Assembly (NCBI GenBank): GCA_032433765.1
Contig: JAVIAB010000160.1
Span: forward strand, 14,810,307-14,874,306
Reading direction: 5' to 3'
DNA: 64,000 bases
Source of the DNA: Megaustenia siamemsis
Lineage: Eukaryota > Mollusca > Gastropoda > Stylommatophora > Ariophantidae
Shown here: piece by piece, positions 1-11,424 of the stretch
How positions within the stretch are numbered: the stretch's first letter is position 1
Layout of the letters: every line of letters begins with the position of its first letter
The notes under the pieces: model-generated
Told to the model about the DNA's origin: nothing
What the model saw: only the letters and a program-made list of their open reading frames with translations
Database searches by the model: none
Translations under genes and position numbers: made by a program

Positions 1-450
1 TCTTCTCATTACATGGCCAAAAAATGATGATTGTCTCTTCCTAATGTTGGAAATTAGCTCTCTTTTTGCTTTGACCTCTTACAGAACGTTTTCAATACTC
101 TTCTTAGGTGTTTATGTTATTCTCAACATTCTTCTGTAAAACAACATTTCTGCAGACTCCAGTGATTTCCTTGTCTGTTGTCCTATTGTCCATGATTCGC
201 ATCCATATGTCAAGACTGGCTCTACATAACATTTAAGAACTCTTTTTCTTGTTTCTTTTGTCACAAATGGATTGCATAGTAACTTCCTCATTTTTTGGAA
301 AGCTGCTTTTGTCTGAGCCATTCTATATCTCACCTCTGTTGTATATCTACCATCTGAGGTTAACAAAGTTCCCAGATATATTTAAATTTATTTACCTGTT
401 TTAATATTGTTCCACTTATCTTTATTGTGCATTGCAATGATGTCTTTTTC
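1..450 (-). mobile_element. LINE-A2 3' fragment, 5'-truncated
   Basis: The minus strand encodes the C-terminal part of a non-LTR retrotransposon reverse transcriptase polyprotein. An 84-residue frame at 112-366 contains the usual post-palm signature (LTSDGRYTTEV..., then YGCESWT). The stretch matches, in reverse complement, 56030-56500 of the nearly complete LINE-A2 copy in this window, including the lead-in with the KYLGTL-type motif. Homology fades near 450. The element also runs off the left edge of the window, so its 3' tail is not seen. Frames are broken on both sides of the open segment, so it is a dead copy. Confidence 0.85.
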
Positions 451-1538
451 TTATGTGCAATATAGTCTCATAAAAACTTAAGTTGTGTTGGCATCTTAGT
501 TATTAAGCACATTTTATATAGTCAATTGGGTTCATGTTGCTTAGTTGACCGTGTTCTCAGCAGCAGGTTTCTGGTAACAAGACGTTTTTGTTTTTTTCTG
601 GTTTTTTAAAAATTATTTGTGTACATTTTTTCCCAGTGTTCTATACACACCTCTTTCCCTGAAATGTTTCACGGTTATATATAATACGCCTGAGCTGTCC
701 TTGTCAAAGGGGAATTGCACGGGAAAAGTGATTAAAGATTGAATTGGTGCAGAGCAGTGCGAAAGGGGATAGGAGTGACCTGTGGATGGGATGACGTAGG
801 TTGTTAAGGAGAGTCCGTTAGACTGTGGGGAACAACAGTGGAAGAGTGTGTGTAGGGAATAGATGGGAATGTTGTGTGGTTGCAACAAGTAACACGAATA
901 AAGACAGGCCTCAATATAATCCAGTTGTGTGTAGTAGTCACCGGTAGGGAGTGACGATTAGGCAGACAATTCCACAACGACCAGTTTGGTCAAGGAAAAC
1001 CAGTGGAGACATGGCAGCTATAAAAGTCATCCTAGAGGACGAGTTGATAACGTCCTGGGGAAAATTCAATAATCTGTGTACATCAGACCCGCTAATGAAA
1101 CAGGCGAGTAACAACAATGTGATAGATTGAACTTTGATACATTCAACAAGGGAAGAGGACCTGGTGAGAATCCAATATGTGTTGCGGGGGCTCGTTAATC
1201 GAGTGAGACAGGTGGGTAATGCTTTAGGTTGAACAGTGAGAGAGTAAGGAACTCCAATGTTAGATGCACATTTAAACGTGTGATTCTGTTGGAAGAGGGT
1301 GATGGAGTTCATCAGAATAAGTGTTGATCGAAATAAAGACTGAACAATTGCTTTACATAATCTGTGTTGTTGAGTCGCATTGGTGTGATATGGTACTTGA
1401 CTTGGTGACGTACGAACCGATACGGGCCAGCAAGTTGGAGTGAGGCCTGTCTCCACCTGCACGAGATACAGCGCGTAGAACTAGCCAAAAGGAAAGCAGA
1501 TCTGATACAAGCAGTGGGAAGGACAGGGTCAACATTAA
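451..1538. other. No gene seen; possible LTR-like debris
   Basis: About 1.1 kb without a supportable gene. Open frames here show no domain, no start context and no splice logic. Two AATAAAGAC strings (near 897 and 1334) are each followed by a T/G-rich stretch; the first also resembles 39023-39075 (AATAAAGAC, then GCCTCA and TTGTGTGT). That arrangement (polyadenylation signal followed by a T/G tract) is what the R-U5 end of an LTR looks like, but I found no paired LTR, primer-binding site or gag/pol nearby. Confidence 0.3.
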
Positions 1539-1800
1539 CAGACTCGGCACATCACAAGTAACGTCGTAACCAGACTCGGCACATCACAAGTAACGTCGTA
1601 ACCAGACTCGGCACATCACAAGTAACGTCGTAACCAGACTCGGCACATCACAAGTAACGTCGTAACCAGACTCGGCACATCACAAGTAACGTCGTAACCA
1701 GACTCGGCACATCACAAGTAACGTCGTAACCAGACTCGGCACATCACAAGTAACGTCGTAACCAGGCTCGGCACATCACAAGTCACGTCGTAACCAGGCT
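1539..1800. repeat. 32-bp minisatellite, about 8 copies
   Basis: Head-to-tail tandem copies of a 32-bp unit beginning CAGACTCGGCACATCACAAG and ending ACGTCGTAAC. The first seven units are essentially identical; the last differs at a couple of bases. The near identity implies recent homogenisation. The adjoining 1801-2085 shows nothing recognisable. Confidence 0.97.
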
Positions 1801-2141
1801 GTACAACATTCAGTGTCTTACATCTTATTAGTAGTGTGTACAAAAGGGTACACGGTGTTGGCACTTGTATCAGACACGTCACGGAACGGTCACATCCTCA
1901 AAATCGTCACGTTGTCTTGCATTCCGAGCAAGATTCAGAGTTCTCCAAGTGTTTACTTTGATTAATACTCTGCTACACTCTAACAGTCTAACATGATCAC
2001 TCAGAGACTGTACTTGTTCACTTCAACCTCCAAGCTAATGTACACTCAGATCAAGAAACGCAACTATTACATCACTCAGGGACATTAGTGCATGGTTATA
2101 GTTAGCCGAAGGCCCCGGTATCACTGCACACGAATTAAAAT

Positions 2142-4580
2142 TAAGGTGACCATTCGTCCCGGATTGTCCGGAACAGTCCCGGAATTTGAAATTTTTTGAA
2201 CCTTTGTCCCGGATTAGCTGCCGTACCGGTTTTGTCCCGATTTTGGCATATTTTTTAGCTTTTGTCCCGGATTTGATAAAAATAATTTGGGACACAAACG
2301 TTTACCAATTTTGCCATTTTGGTATACGGCGTACATTTCTTCAATTAAAAAAAAAAATATTATTCCGTTGATGTGTAGACAATTTTGTTTAATATCAAAA
2401 CAGTAGAATGCGCTCCTAGTTTCAAATCTCGTATATATTCGTTGTGTTACTAACTTTCACTTTCACTTTCGCAAAAAATGGCACCGAAGCGTAATTGTAG
2501 TTTTAATCAAGATTTACAAAAGGAACACCCTTTTATAAAAAAGTCTACATCGTCATCAGACTTCACTGTAAGATGTAATATATGTTCATCCGGGTTTACT
2601 ATTAACCATAGTGGACGTGGTGATATTAAGAGCCACATAAATAGTGATAAACATAAGAGAGCCGTCGCTACTGCTGCATCAAGCTCGTCGTTGACAAATT
2701 TTTTTCGAGCTGAACAGGTTGGTGACAAAGAAGAACAGTTAGCTGCTACAGAAGGTGCCTTTGCATATCATATAGTGATGCACAATCACACGTTTAGATC
2801 TATGGACTGCACATCAAAATTGCTTCAGGTAACTTTAGAACCAAAATTTGCTTGTGCACGTACGAAAACAGAAGCTATTATTCGGAATGTGTTCACACCC
2901 CGTGTTCAAACGAGTTGAGATGTGACCTAGAAAACGTAACATTTATCTCCATACTGACAGATTCCTCCAACCACAAAGAAATCAAGATTTTTCCTTTGCT
3001 TGTCAGATACTTTGATCGCAATAAGGGACTGAAAGTTAAGTTAAAATATTAGAGTTGAAGTCATTGCCGGGTGAAACATCTGATATAGTAAGTAGTTTTC
3101 TTATTGACTGTCTAACTGAAAATGGTTTAGAACTGAAAGTAGTTGGATTATGTGCAGACAACACAAATTCTAATTTTGGGGGCGCTGAAAGAAAAGGACA
3201 GAACAATGTTTTCACAAAACTGAAAGAAAGCCTTGGACATAGTTTGATAGGTGTTGGGTGTGCTTGCCATATTTTCCACAACACTGTTCGAGCAGCTGCA
3301 GACGTATTGCCTGATGATGTTGAAATGACTATTGCAAAAATTTATCTGTACTTCAAATCATACACAGTTAGAGTTGAAAGTCTCAAGGAGTTTTGTCAGT
3401 TTGTCGACACAGACTTCCAGATGATTTTAGGTTATGCACAAACTAGGTGGCTTGCGCTCTTGCCTGCTGTTGAAAGTGTTCTTTACATGTTCCTGCCTCT
3501 AAAATCATATTTTCAATCTCAAGACAGATGCCCAGTTTTTATACAGGAATTCTTTGAAAACCCACTGTCTGAGGCATGGCTTATTTTGGTTCACAGTCAG
3601 GCATCCTCTTTCCACGAAGCAGTGCAGAAAGTAGAGGGACAGATGGTCACTGTATTTGAAGTCATTGACAACAACAATAGGTTGAAAGCTATCTTAGAGT
3701 CCAAGCTGGAAGACGGCTTCTTGCCATCAAGAGTTCAGATAATCCTTAAAAAGCTGGAAATGGAAGGATTTCCACGTGATGATGTGAAAAAGTTTAACGC
3801 CAGTGTTTCTTCATTTTATGAAACAGCTTTAAGTTATTTGAAGAAATGGGCTGCAAATAATTTTCAAAACCTAGAGTCTTACAGCTGGGTAATGCTGAAC
3901 AGAACACCAAATTGGGAAGATATTGAGAAGTCTTCATCATTAGTGAGTCAAACAGTGCCTTCAGTCGACTTTCCAGAAAATGAAATGTATGACGAATATG
4001 TCTACATGAAACAGTTCGTTACTTCACAAAAAATTAGTGAGTGGAGTCTTAATGAAACATTACCAGGGCAGCGTTGGGTTGAACTAGCTTCCCACTTCAG
4101 AAACAATCATGTGCCCGTTTCACATATTCTGAAGTTGGCAGAGTTCTTTTTGTGTCTACCTGGAACAAATGCTGCAACAGAACGAGTGTTTTTTCTGATG
4201 AACAGTTTGTGGACAAATGATAAAACACAACTAGGTGTTGAAACTTTAAAAGCCATGTTGATCACCAAAGTGAACTATGAGGGAACATGTGTCGAATTTT
4301 ATAAGATGCTGCATACAAAGAAGGTACATTTTTACAGAAAATTCACTCATCTGAAATGTACAGCATCTCTGTTTCACCTTCAATTTAAGTGAGTATCACT
4401 GTTTTTTTTTATCTCCTGATTATCCTGATAGCGTATTGTAGGTCTAAATTATTAGATGTTTTAAAATGTATGTATTATTCACTTGAAAATGACAGCAAGA
4501 AGAAATGTAATTTTATTGGTGGAAAATTGAAGTAAAATTATTCCGTCCCGGAATGGGATTTCAAAAATATGGTCACCTTA
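2142..4580 (+). mobile_element. hAT DNA transposon with intact ends, inactivated transposase
   Basis: A 2439-bp element bounded by 12-bp perfect terminal inverted repeats (TAAGGTGACCAT at 2142-2153, its complement at 4569-4580) and by an 8-bp target-site duplication ATTAAAAT at 2134-2141 and 4581-4588. An 8-bp TSD is diagnostic of the hAT superfamily. Both subterminal zones carry repeated GTCCCGG motifs (at least five within 2154-2290, and GTCCCGG near 4545), as expected for transposase binding sites. The paralogous repeat at 10560-10830 shows the pre-insertion state with a single ATTAAAAT. Confidence 0.96.
2478..4392 (+). pseudogene. hAT transposase, broken by two frameshifts
   Basis: A DNA transposase spread over three frames: 2478-about 2900, about 2852-3052 and 3055-4392 (445 residues). 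The N-terminal piece starts MAPKRNCSF and has a BED-type zinc finger (C33, C36, H53, H59 of that piece) followed by a serine-rich linker and LTNFF. The long piece carries hAT core landmarks: GLCADNTNSNFGG, a CACHIFHN segment, TRWLALL and a C-terminal dimerisation region (LPGTNAATERVF...KAMLITKVN). The frame is lost near 2895-2905 and again, with a stop, near 3045-3054. The C-terminus is complete. Probably about 600 residues when intact, the usual hAT size. Confidence 0.92.
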
Positions 4581-4850
4581 ATTAAAATATATAATTGCCC
4601 AACTGCCCGTGCCAGTGGAATCATCTGTATTAAAACTCACCTCATTGAAGAATTCAAACGAATGAAGGCACTTGCAGTCCCCACAGCAGCAGTTACAGCA
4701 CACGCCAAAAGACATAAGGCCAAAGGGCAGCGAAAACGAACGCAGCTGAATTTTCCTTCGTCATACGATATCATCATTCAGAGACATCAGTGCAGGCATG
4801 TCTGTCCAAGTATGAAGACACCTCTTGATGCTCACCAAAAACCATTTACC

Positions 4851-5075
4851 TAATCATATCGCTTTATTAAATCTACTGTGTCTTCAAAACAAGCTCTGGA
4901 AGTCTACTCATCACATTATTAAAGAAACTTGATATATTCGAAAACGAAAGATCACAAACACTACTCAGTGCTAGTTTGAATTAACAGCAAATCTTCTATA
5001 GAACTTTCACTCAGGTTATATTTCAACTTCAACACGAAGGTAGACATTTGGAAAACGATAAGACAGTCTGTGCAT
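4851..5075. other. Unassigned spacer
   Basis: AT-rich sequence between R1 and SINE-1. I see no coding, RNA or repeat structure in it. Confidence 0.4.
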
Positions 5076-5578
5076 CTGTGTGGTCTAGAGTTAAGATGTT
5101 GGCCTCTTGTCTGGAAGGTATCAGGGTCGGTAACCACTTTAGGCGGTGGACATTTTCAAAAAATAAATTTATTTCATAAATTAAAATAAAATATATGGCA
5201 TTACCATCCACTGGTCTTTGGGTAGGGGATCCAATGTGTAGCGCTCTCAAAAATGACGAAAAACAGGAAGTCCCGTGTACATTCCGCGCACGTTAAAGAA
5301 TCAATGGCAGTTGGAAACCGAAATGAATAGGCCAAAAATGGACGCCGTCAAGGCAAAAATTAAAGAAAAAAATCTACCCAAAAAACGGTAAAACTCTCCA
5401 CGATAAAAATATTAGAACAGCACTGAAGTCGTAGAATATCTGCTTGTATGGCGGGGGACACCTGAGCGCATGGCTGTCAGTGTGAAAAATAGGAAAATTC
5501 AGTCCCTCGGGACTTCGTTATAGTATAATGCTGACGAACGGAAACAAACAAACAAACAAACAACAAACAAACAACGGC
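5076..5578 (+). mobile_element. SINE-1, copy 1 (full-length, about 500 bp)
   Basis: Begins with a diverged tRNA-like head (GTGGTCTAGAGTTAAGATG for the A-box half, then a weak B box), continues through a body containing GCGCACGTTAAAGAA and a conserved block ending AGTCCCTCGGGACTT, and finishes in an (AAAC)n-like tail at about 5540-5578. The whole order is repeated in reverse at 57845-58545. That shared head, body and tail defines a SINE family. The body block with the CACGTTAAAGAA core looks like one of the central domains shared by invertebrate SINEs, but I cannot name it with certainty. Confidence 0.85.
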
Positions 5579-5814
5579 AAGAGAAAGACCAAACGAGGCT
5601 CGGCAAAGAGAGCTATCTAAAGAAAACAGTCGACCATAGTTTTGCAAAGATAAGAAAGGTATACAGAAAACATATATTTTCTGTCTAAAATGAAAAAAAA
5701 AACATTGTGTTTTTATTTATTCTTCTTATTTGGAACTCGAGAGAAATACAATGTGTTTGAGCTAAAATATTATATATGCTTTCTATATATAATTAATTAT
5801 TAATCTATATATTT
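5579..5814. other. Unassigned AT-rich spacer
   Basis: No gene or repeat copy recognised; simple AT-rich DNA leading into a LINE fragment. Confidence 0.4.
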
Positions 5815-6725
5815 ATAAGTCAGACAAGGCTGTGTTCTGTCACCGGATTTGTTTTCACTTTACAGCGAATATATTATGAGATCAATAGTCGACAAAAAAG
5901 GAATTGAAGTCAACGGTCACAACATAAATAATTTGCGATATGCGGATGACACAGTCTTAATAGCAGAGACAGAGAACGAACTACAAGAAATGATAGACAT
6001 AATAGTAAAAGAAAGCAACAAAAAAGGTTTCAGTCTGAATAGTAAGAAAACAGAAGTAATGGTTATATCGAAGAAACAATCATCACCATCATGCAGCATA
6101 AAAATAAACTAGACAAATCTGAAACAAGTGCAACTTTTCAAATACTTGGGCACAATAATAACATCAGATGGGAGATGCACCACAGACAGAAAAAGCAGAA
6201 TAGCTCAGGCCAAAATAGCATTTCAGACAATGAAAAATATCTTATGCAATACATTTATGTCAATAAAAATAAGAGAGAGAGAGAGTTCATCGGTGCTAAA
6301 TAGAACCAATTCTGACATATGGAAGCGAATCATGGACATAGACAAACAAATGAAAAGACGATTAGAGGCCACCGAGACGGGATTTCTCAGAAGAATGTTG
6401 AAAGTTCCCTGGAAAGCTAGAAGGACCAATGAGGAAATTCTCAAAGAGGCCAACACAAAAAGGCAGCTCTTAAAAAAACAGAGAGAAGCAATGACAATTT
6501 TTTGGGCACATCATGAGAAGAGGAAAGTTGGAATACTTGGTTACAACTGGCAAAATAAAAGAAAAGAGAGATCGCGGACGACAAAAAGAGAAAATACTGG
6601 ATAGTTTAGTGTCATGGCATGGAAAACAGTCAACAACAGAACTGATACAATGCACTGTAGATAGAAGATTGTGGGGGAACATGATCACCTACGCCAAACA
6701 GTATGGCACATGATGATGATGATAT
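5815..6725 (+). mobile_element. LINE-A1 3' fragment (RT palm to 3' end)
   Basis: 5'-truncated inside the reverse transcriptase: the first readable residues are QGCVLSPDLF, followed by the catalytic LRYADDTVLIA box (frame 5849-6112), then LQLFKYLGTIITSDGR and the C-terminal region (6128-6604, 6513-6713). At least two frameshifts separate these frames. The 3' end runs into a (TGATGA)-type short repeat (about 6710-6722), a tail also seen in the other LINE-A copies. About 900 bp of an original about 3 kb is retained. Confidence 0.9.
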
Positions 6726-6738
6726 ATTGATAATATTT

Positions 6739-6764
6739 ACTGTAATGTAATACTGTAATGTAAT
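6739..6764. repeat. Tandem 13-mer, including the LINE-B left target duplication
   Basis: ACTGTAATGTAAT occurs twice in tandem (6739-6751 and 6752-6764) directly before LINE-B, and once more directly after it (9997-10009). The copies that touch the element are the target-site duplication. Confidence 0.85.
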
Positions 6765-9700
6765 CTTCTTCTTCTACCTTTTTAGCTTCCAGTGGAGCAT
6801 AGGTTTTCAACAAACATTTTCCAAGTCATTCTGTTTTTTGCCATTCTTTTAAGATCATTCCATGTCTTCCCCATCATCTTCATCTCTGCTTCTATCTGTC
6901 TTCTCCAAGAATTCCTTGGTCTTCCTCTTTGCCTTTTCCCCTGGGGATTCCAAAAAAGGGCCTGTTGTGCAATACTCTCAGTTGGCTTCCGTAGTGTGTA
7001 TTCTATCCAGCGCCATCGTCTTCGCTGTATATCTTTATCCACTGGTATTTGACTAGTACATTTCCATAATTCTATGTTTGTGATTTTGTCCTGCCATTTC
7101 CATCCTTTTATTCTGCGTATGTATCCATTAATGAAAGTCTGTATCTTCGTGATTGTCAATTTTGTTGTTCTCCATGTCTCACGGCCATAAAATAGGACCG
7201 ATGTAACATTTGAGTTGAACATTTTTATTTTTGTATTTAGCCTAATTTCTTTGGATTTCCATATGTTTCCCAGTGCAATGAAAGCTCCTCTTGCTTTTGA
7301 TATCCTTATTTTGGTATCATTTTCTGTTCCTCCCTCTTTATCTATATTACTGCCCAGATATATATAAGATTGTACGTCTAGTAGAGGTATTTCTCCTAGT
7401 TTTATTTGGTTATTGCCAACTGCATTAATTCTCATAATGTTGGTCTTATCTCTATTAATCTTTAGTCCTAGCTGTTGTGATCTCTCATCTAATATACTCA
7501 TTTTATCCTGCATCTGTTGATGGTTGTGTGATAGGAGAGCTATGTCATCAGCAAAGTCTAAATCATCAAGTTGTTTGGTCAGTGACCACTGGATCCCATT
7601 TCTGTTGTTTTGAGTTATTTTCACAATCCAATCTATGGCCAGTAGAAAGAGAAATGGAGACAGGAGGCATCCTTGCCTTACTCCTGTTCTTATTTCAAAT
7701 GCTTCTGTAAGCTGTCCTTCATGCACCACACTACATTTCGTTCCTTCATACATTGTTTTTATCAGATTAATAAACTTTATGGGGATTCCGTAATGACTCA
7801 GCAACTTCCAAGGCATTCTTCTATCTAAACTATCAAATGCCTTTTCGTAATCTATGAATCCAATATAAAGTGGGGATTTTAGTTCTAATCTTTGTTCAAC
7901 TATTATACGTAGAGTAGTTATTTGATCAGCACATGATCTGTTCTTCCTAAAACCTGCTTGTTCATCTCTCAAATTTTTCTCTATGGCCTCTTTTAGTCTC
8001 TCCAGAACGATTCTGCTTAATATTTTTCCTGGCACTGATAGTAGCATAATTCCCCTATAATTTGTGCACTCCTGTAAACTTCCTTTCTTTGGTAGTTTGA
8101 TCATATAACCTTCTTTCCAGTCTTTAGGTATTTCTTCCCTCTCCCAAATTTTATCTAATAGATTATGTAGCATCTTGGTAGAGGTGTTAATATCTGCTTT
8201 GATGGTTTCCGAAGGAATTTCATCTGGTACTGTGGCTTTACCATTTTTTAATAGTTTGTTGGCTTTCATTATTTCTTCTTTGCTTGGTTTTCCACAGTTA
8301 ACGTGTAACTCCTTTCTGCTGGTAAAATATATCTGGAGGATTATTTGAGCCGGGTCTATTTAAAAGTTCTTCAAAATGCTCTTTCCATCTCTCCATTTGT
8401 TCCCTTATATTACTAAGCAGATTTCCTTTCTTATCCTTAATAAAGGCATTGATCTGTTTGTATTTTCCACCTAATTTCTTTGTGCTGTTGTACAGTTCTT
8501 TCATATTCCCTTTATTTGCTGCTTCTTCTGCCTCTTTAGCTAGTTCATCTATATATCTCATCTTATCCCTTTTAATGCAGCTTCTCATTTCTTTGTTCAC
8601 CTCTGTGTAAGCTTCCTGTGTCTTGGCATTATTACTTCTTGCTTTGCTTTTATTTATGTCTGCTTTCTTGTTCTTTCTTTCTTTAATTTTGTCCAGGGTC
8701 TCTGCTGTCATCCATGCCTTATTCTGTCGTTCTCTTTTCCCCAGTGTTTCTTCGCATGTCTCTTTCCATATATCTTTTACCTGTTTCCAATGATCTTCTA
8801 TATTTATTGTATTTTCTAGTTGTTGGAGGACTTGGTATTTGTTTGATATTGTGACTGCGAATTTATCTTTAATTCCTTGTTCTTTAAGAAACCCTACATT
8901 GAAATACTGTCTACCCTTATTCACTGTAGTATACCTTTTTAATTTAATTTTAAGTTTGGCTATCAGAAGATGATGATCAGAAGCTACATCTGCCCCTCTA
9001 TAAACTTTTACATCCTGTAAGGATGACTTTAACTTATTATTAATACATATGTGATCAATTTGATTTTCCGTTCTATGATCCGGTGACACCCATGTAGCTT
9101 TGTGTATTCTTTTATGTTGGAATATCGTTCCTCCTAGGCTCACTTGATTAAGGGCGCAGAAATTCACAAATATCTCTACATTCTCATTTATATCTCCAAG
9201 TCCATGTTTTCCCATAATCTCTTCGAAGCCTCTGTTGTCTGATCCTACCTTAGCATTTAGGTCTCCCATCAAAATTATAATATCCTTGGATCGCCTTGCA
9301 TCCATCTGACATTGTAGCTGTTTATAGAAGTCATCTTTAACTAAATCATCCTTATATTAGGTTGGTGCATAGCATTGGATAATATGTAATTTTATTTTGT
9401 TTTTGGTTGTTTTAAATGTTGCTCTCATTAGTCTTGGTCCTACTGCTTCCCATTCTTTTAGTGTCTTCTGTGCATTCCTTGATAGCATTATAGCTACCCC
9501 TCCACTATGTTGTGCTCCAGGTTCCTGGTGTCCTGATGATAAAATCATCTCTCCTGTATTTTATTTTATTCTTTCCGTTCCTAGCCATCTTGTTTCACAC
9601 ATTCCCAGAATATCTATCTTGTAGTTTGTCATTTCTGCTGCTACCGGAGCAGCTTTTCCCTGTTCGTTTAGGGTACGTACATTCCAGGTGCCAATTCTGG

Positions 9701-9996
9701 AGGATTTCCTGGTAGATAAAAAGTAATTCGGCAACCCCGGACTCCTTACAGCTTTCTCCGGCTTGCGTCATACGTCTCTTAGTCAGAGAGCCCTTATCTT
9801 TCCTGGATGGCTGATTTATTTTTTCTCTCTTTGACTTGCCCATGTTTGTAAAGTTTTTTTCAGCTTATTTTTTTTTACAGCATGGTATAGCCAGTCCCAT
9901 GCCCAACCCTCCTTTCTCGCCTCTTACGAACATATCTGGTAGGGTACAGCGCCACTATTCTTTACTCCCCTTTCGGGCTCCGGCAGCGCACGGGCA
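6765..9996 (-). mobile_element. LINE-B copy 1, full-length non-LTR retrotransposon (RTE-like)
   Basis: A 3232-bp element on the minus strand flanked by a 13-bp target duplication (6752-6764 and 9997-10009). From its 5' end it has about 155 bp of GC-richer leader, an N-terminal apurinic-type endonuclease, a reverse transcriptase and a very short 3' UTR ending in (GAA)n. One polyprotein frame, a total of 3.2 kb and a trinucleotide tail are typical of RTE-like LINEs; the clade call is an inference from architecture. A second, 5'-shortened copy lies at 34190-37280. Confidence 0.93.
6782..9843 (-). pseudogene. LINE-B endonuclease-reverse transcriptase polyprotein, frameshifted
   Basis: The coding region starts at 9843 (MGKSKREKINQPS) and ends at 6782 (ENLCSTGS). 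Endonuclease motifs include MGDLNAKVG and SDHHLL (frames 9595-9843, 9357-9548, 8298-9305). The reverse transcriptase (6782-8269, 495 residues) has IGFIDYEKAFDSLDRR, TGVRQGCLLSP and LDFADDIALL, holding the catalytic aspartates, followed by the C-terminal domain with RRWRWIEYTLRK and GKRQRGRPRNSWRR. At least three frame interruptions break the protein. The EN segment is what vertebrate annotation often mislabels as craniofacial development protein 2-like. Confidence 0.93.
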
Positions 9997-10013
9997 ACTG
10001 TAATGTAATAAGA

Positions 10014-10190
10014 GAATTAAAAAAATGGAGATGCCAGAAAGGAGTGCTACGCGAGGAGACAACAGAAGAATAACAAATTAACACAGAACTATATTATAGA
10101 GTCGTCAGTCCCCACACACTGAGGGACATACATGGGAGAAGATCTCAACACTTATGGACGTGTTCCATGTGCAATGTGAATAATCCGTCG
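10014..10190 (+). mobile_element. LINE-C-like 3' tail, diverged
   Basis: Resembles the last about 170 bp of LINE-C (compare 29690-29870): ATGGAGATG near the start, GTCGTCAGTC, then ACTGAGGGA, ACTTATGGACGTGTTCC and GTGCAATG. It is more diverged than the other copies and lies directly right of the LINE-B target duplication, so LINE-B may have landed at its edge. Confidence 0.6.
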
Positions 10191-10425
10191 ATTAAAATAA
10201 ACCAAATTAAACTGAACTAAACTAAATTTAACTGAAATAAACTAAATTTAACTGAATGAAACTAAATTTAACTGAACTAATCTAAATTAAACTAAAATAA
10301 ACTAAATTAAACTGAACTAAACTAAATTAAACTGAACTAAACTAAATTAAACTAAACTAAACTAAATTAAACTGAACTAAACTAAATTAAACTAAACTAA
10401 ACTAAATTAAACTAAACTAAAAGAA
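10191..10425. repeat. 20-bp AT-rich minisatellite, about 11 degenerate copies
   Basis: Tandem variants of ACTAAATTAAACTGAACTAA with GAA/AAA and TTT/ATT changes. It starts where the LINE-C-like tail ends, which suggests the tail's A-rich end seeded the array. Confidence 0.93.
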
Positions 10426-10499
10426 TAAAAGCACCTTTGCCACTAACCATGGACATTTCTACTATTATTTTTAGAATTAATTAAAATTAATTTAGTCCG

Positions 10500-10830
10500 G
10501 CTTGTTGCAGGATCTACTGAGTTAAGTGCTCTGTGCACACCGTGAGCTGTGTGTATCATCCGTGTTGATCATGTTTCGATATTCCAATGGTTTACCATGA
10601 ATGCTGATATCGTATGACAGGGAACAGTTGGCTGTGTTCACTTTCTATGCAGTTTCGCCTTATGTCTTTTGGCGTGTGCTGAGACTGCTATGATGGGGAC
10701 TACTGCGACCTTTCTTTGTTTTGGAGATGAGTTATTAATTCGGATGATTCCACTGGCACGGACGGTTGAGCAATTATGGATTTTAATTCTTTTGCAGTGA
10801 TACCGGGCCTTCCATAACCATAACCATAAC
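10500..10830 (-). repeat. Dispersed repeat R1, copy 2 (empty site)
   Basis: Reverse-complement match to 2090-2141 joined to 4581-4850, without the hAT element and with one copy of ATTAAAAT where the insertion sits in copy 1. It has stop codons in all frames I checked. The 60 bp left of 10560 are less certain. Confidence 0.78.
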
Positions 10831-10879
10831 CATTTCTACAAGTGATCTATAATAATCTACTAAAGCTACTGGTTCGGTA

Positions 10880-11205
10880 ATTTATAAACACACTTATCGT
10901 TATCAGGTGCTATGCCTGCATGCGTTGAAGAATGTGTCTCATTGCGTACTCTGATTACTGATGCTTTTATCAGATCCATTCTAGATTTCTGTTTTCCTGA
11001 TATTTTTAAAAAATCAGTTCTACTCTATATGTCTGATTCTTGATATTTAGTATCAGTTCTACTCTAGATTTTTTATCCCTGGTGTTTTCTTTCTTTTTAA
11101 TTTCTTCTCTAGATTTCCGATCTCTGGTGTTTTTTGTTAGTTCTACTTGAGATTTATTATCCCTGATTTTTTTTAAAATCAGTTTTACTCTAGATTACTT
11201 ATTCC
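10880..11205. repeat. Degenerate tandem repeat, roughly 60-70 bp period
   Basis: Recurring blocks of AGTTCTACTCTAGATTT followed by TCCCTGGTGTTTT or TGATATTTTT variants, four or five times with much divergence. An old, decayed array; no coding content. Confidence 0.6.
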
Positions 11206-11305
11206 TTGTGTGTTTTTTGTGTGTGGTCATTTCTATAAATTTCTATAAAAATCTTCCAATATTACTTACAAGAGCCTATTCAAACCACCCAACATATCAA
11301 CTTAC

Positions 11306-11360
11306 ACTGAGCAACCACTACGACAGCGAGAGCAGCGACGATGAGGCAGGTAGCCTTCAT
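11306..11360 (-). CDS. Signal-peptide first exon of a small secreted protein (paralogue 1)
   Basis: From an ATG at 11360 the minus strand encodes MKATCLIVAALAVVVVAQ, a textbook signal peptide (short basic n-region, hydrophobic core, small-residue end), then reaches a consensus splice donor GTAAGT at 11305. The exon holds 18 codons plus one base, so the intron is phase 1. The exon at 30328-30382 has the same length, same phase and a related sequence (MK..C, then AA, VV and AQ), so the two are paralogues. Promoter elements lie 74-100 bp upstream. The next exon should lie at lower coordinates; I could not find it, since that side is filled with repeats. It may be beyond the window or lost. Function unknown; such exons begin secreted peptides of many kinds. 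Confidence 0.62.
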
Positions 11361-11424
11361 GGTATAAATCTTGATAGAGTAGAGAAAGCGTGGACTGGAG
11401 TCTTGTACACATCGCTTCTATTAT

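Larger units (their letters stand above)
2090..4850 (+). repeat. Dispersed repeat R1, copy 1, split by a hAT insertion
   Basis: The left part (2090-2141) and right part (4581-4850) of one repeat are separated by the hAT element. Placed end to end with one TSD copy they align with the reverse complement of 10560-10830, sharing landmarks such as CCGGTATCACTGCA, GTGCCAGTGGAATCATC and CACGCCAAAAGACATAAGG. Parts of it can be read as protein in both copies (for example AHAKRHKAK), so R1 may itself be decayed transposon coding sequence, but I do not recognise the family. Confidence 0.8.

Noticed and set aside
938..1462. 174-codon minus-strand frame
   Set aside because: No domain, composition bias or splice logic; it overlaps LTR-like non-coding sequence.
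4569..4853. 94-codon plus-strand frame starting in the hAT right end
   Set aside because: Its start lies in the TIR and the rest in decayed repeat R1; not a gene.
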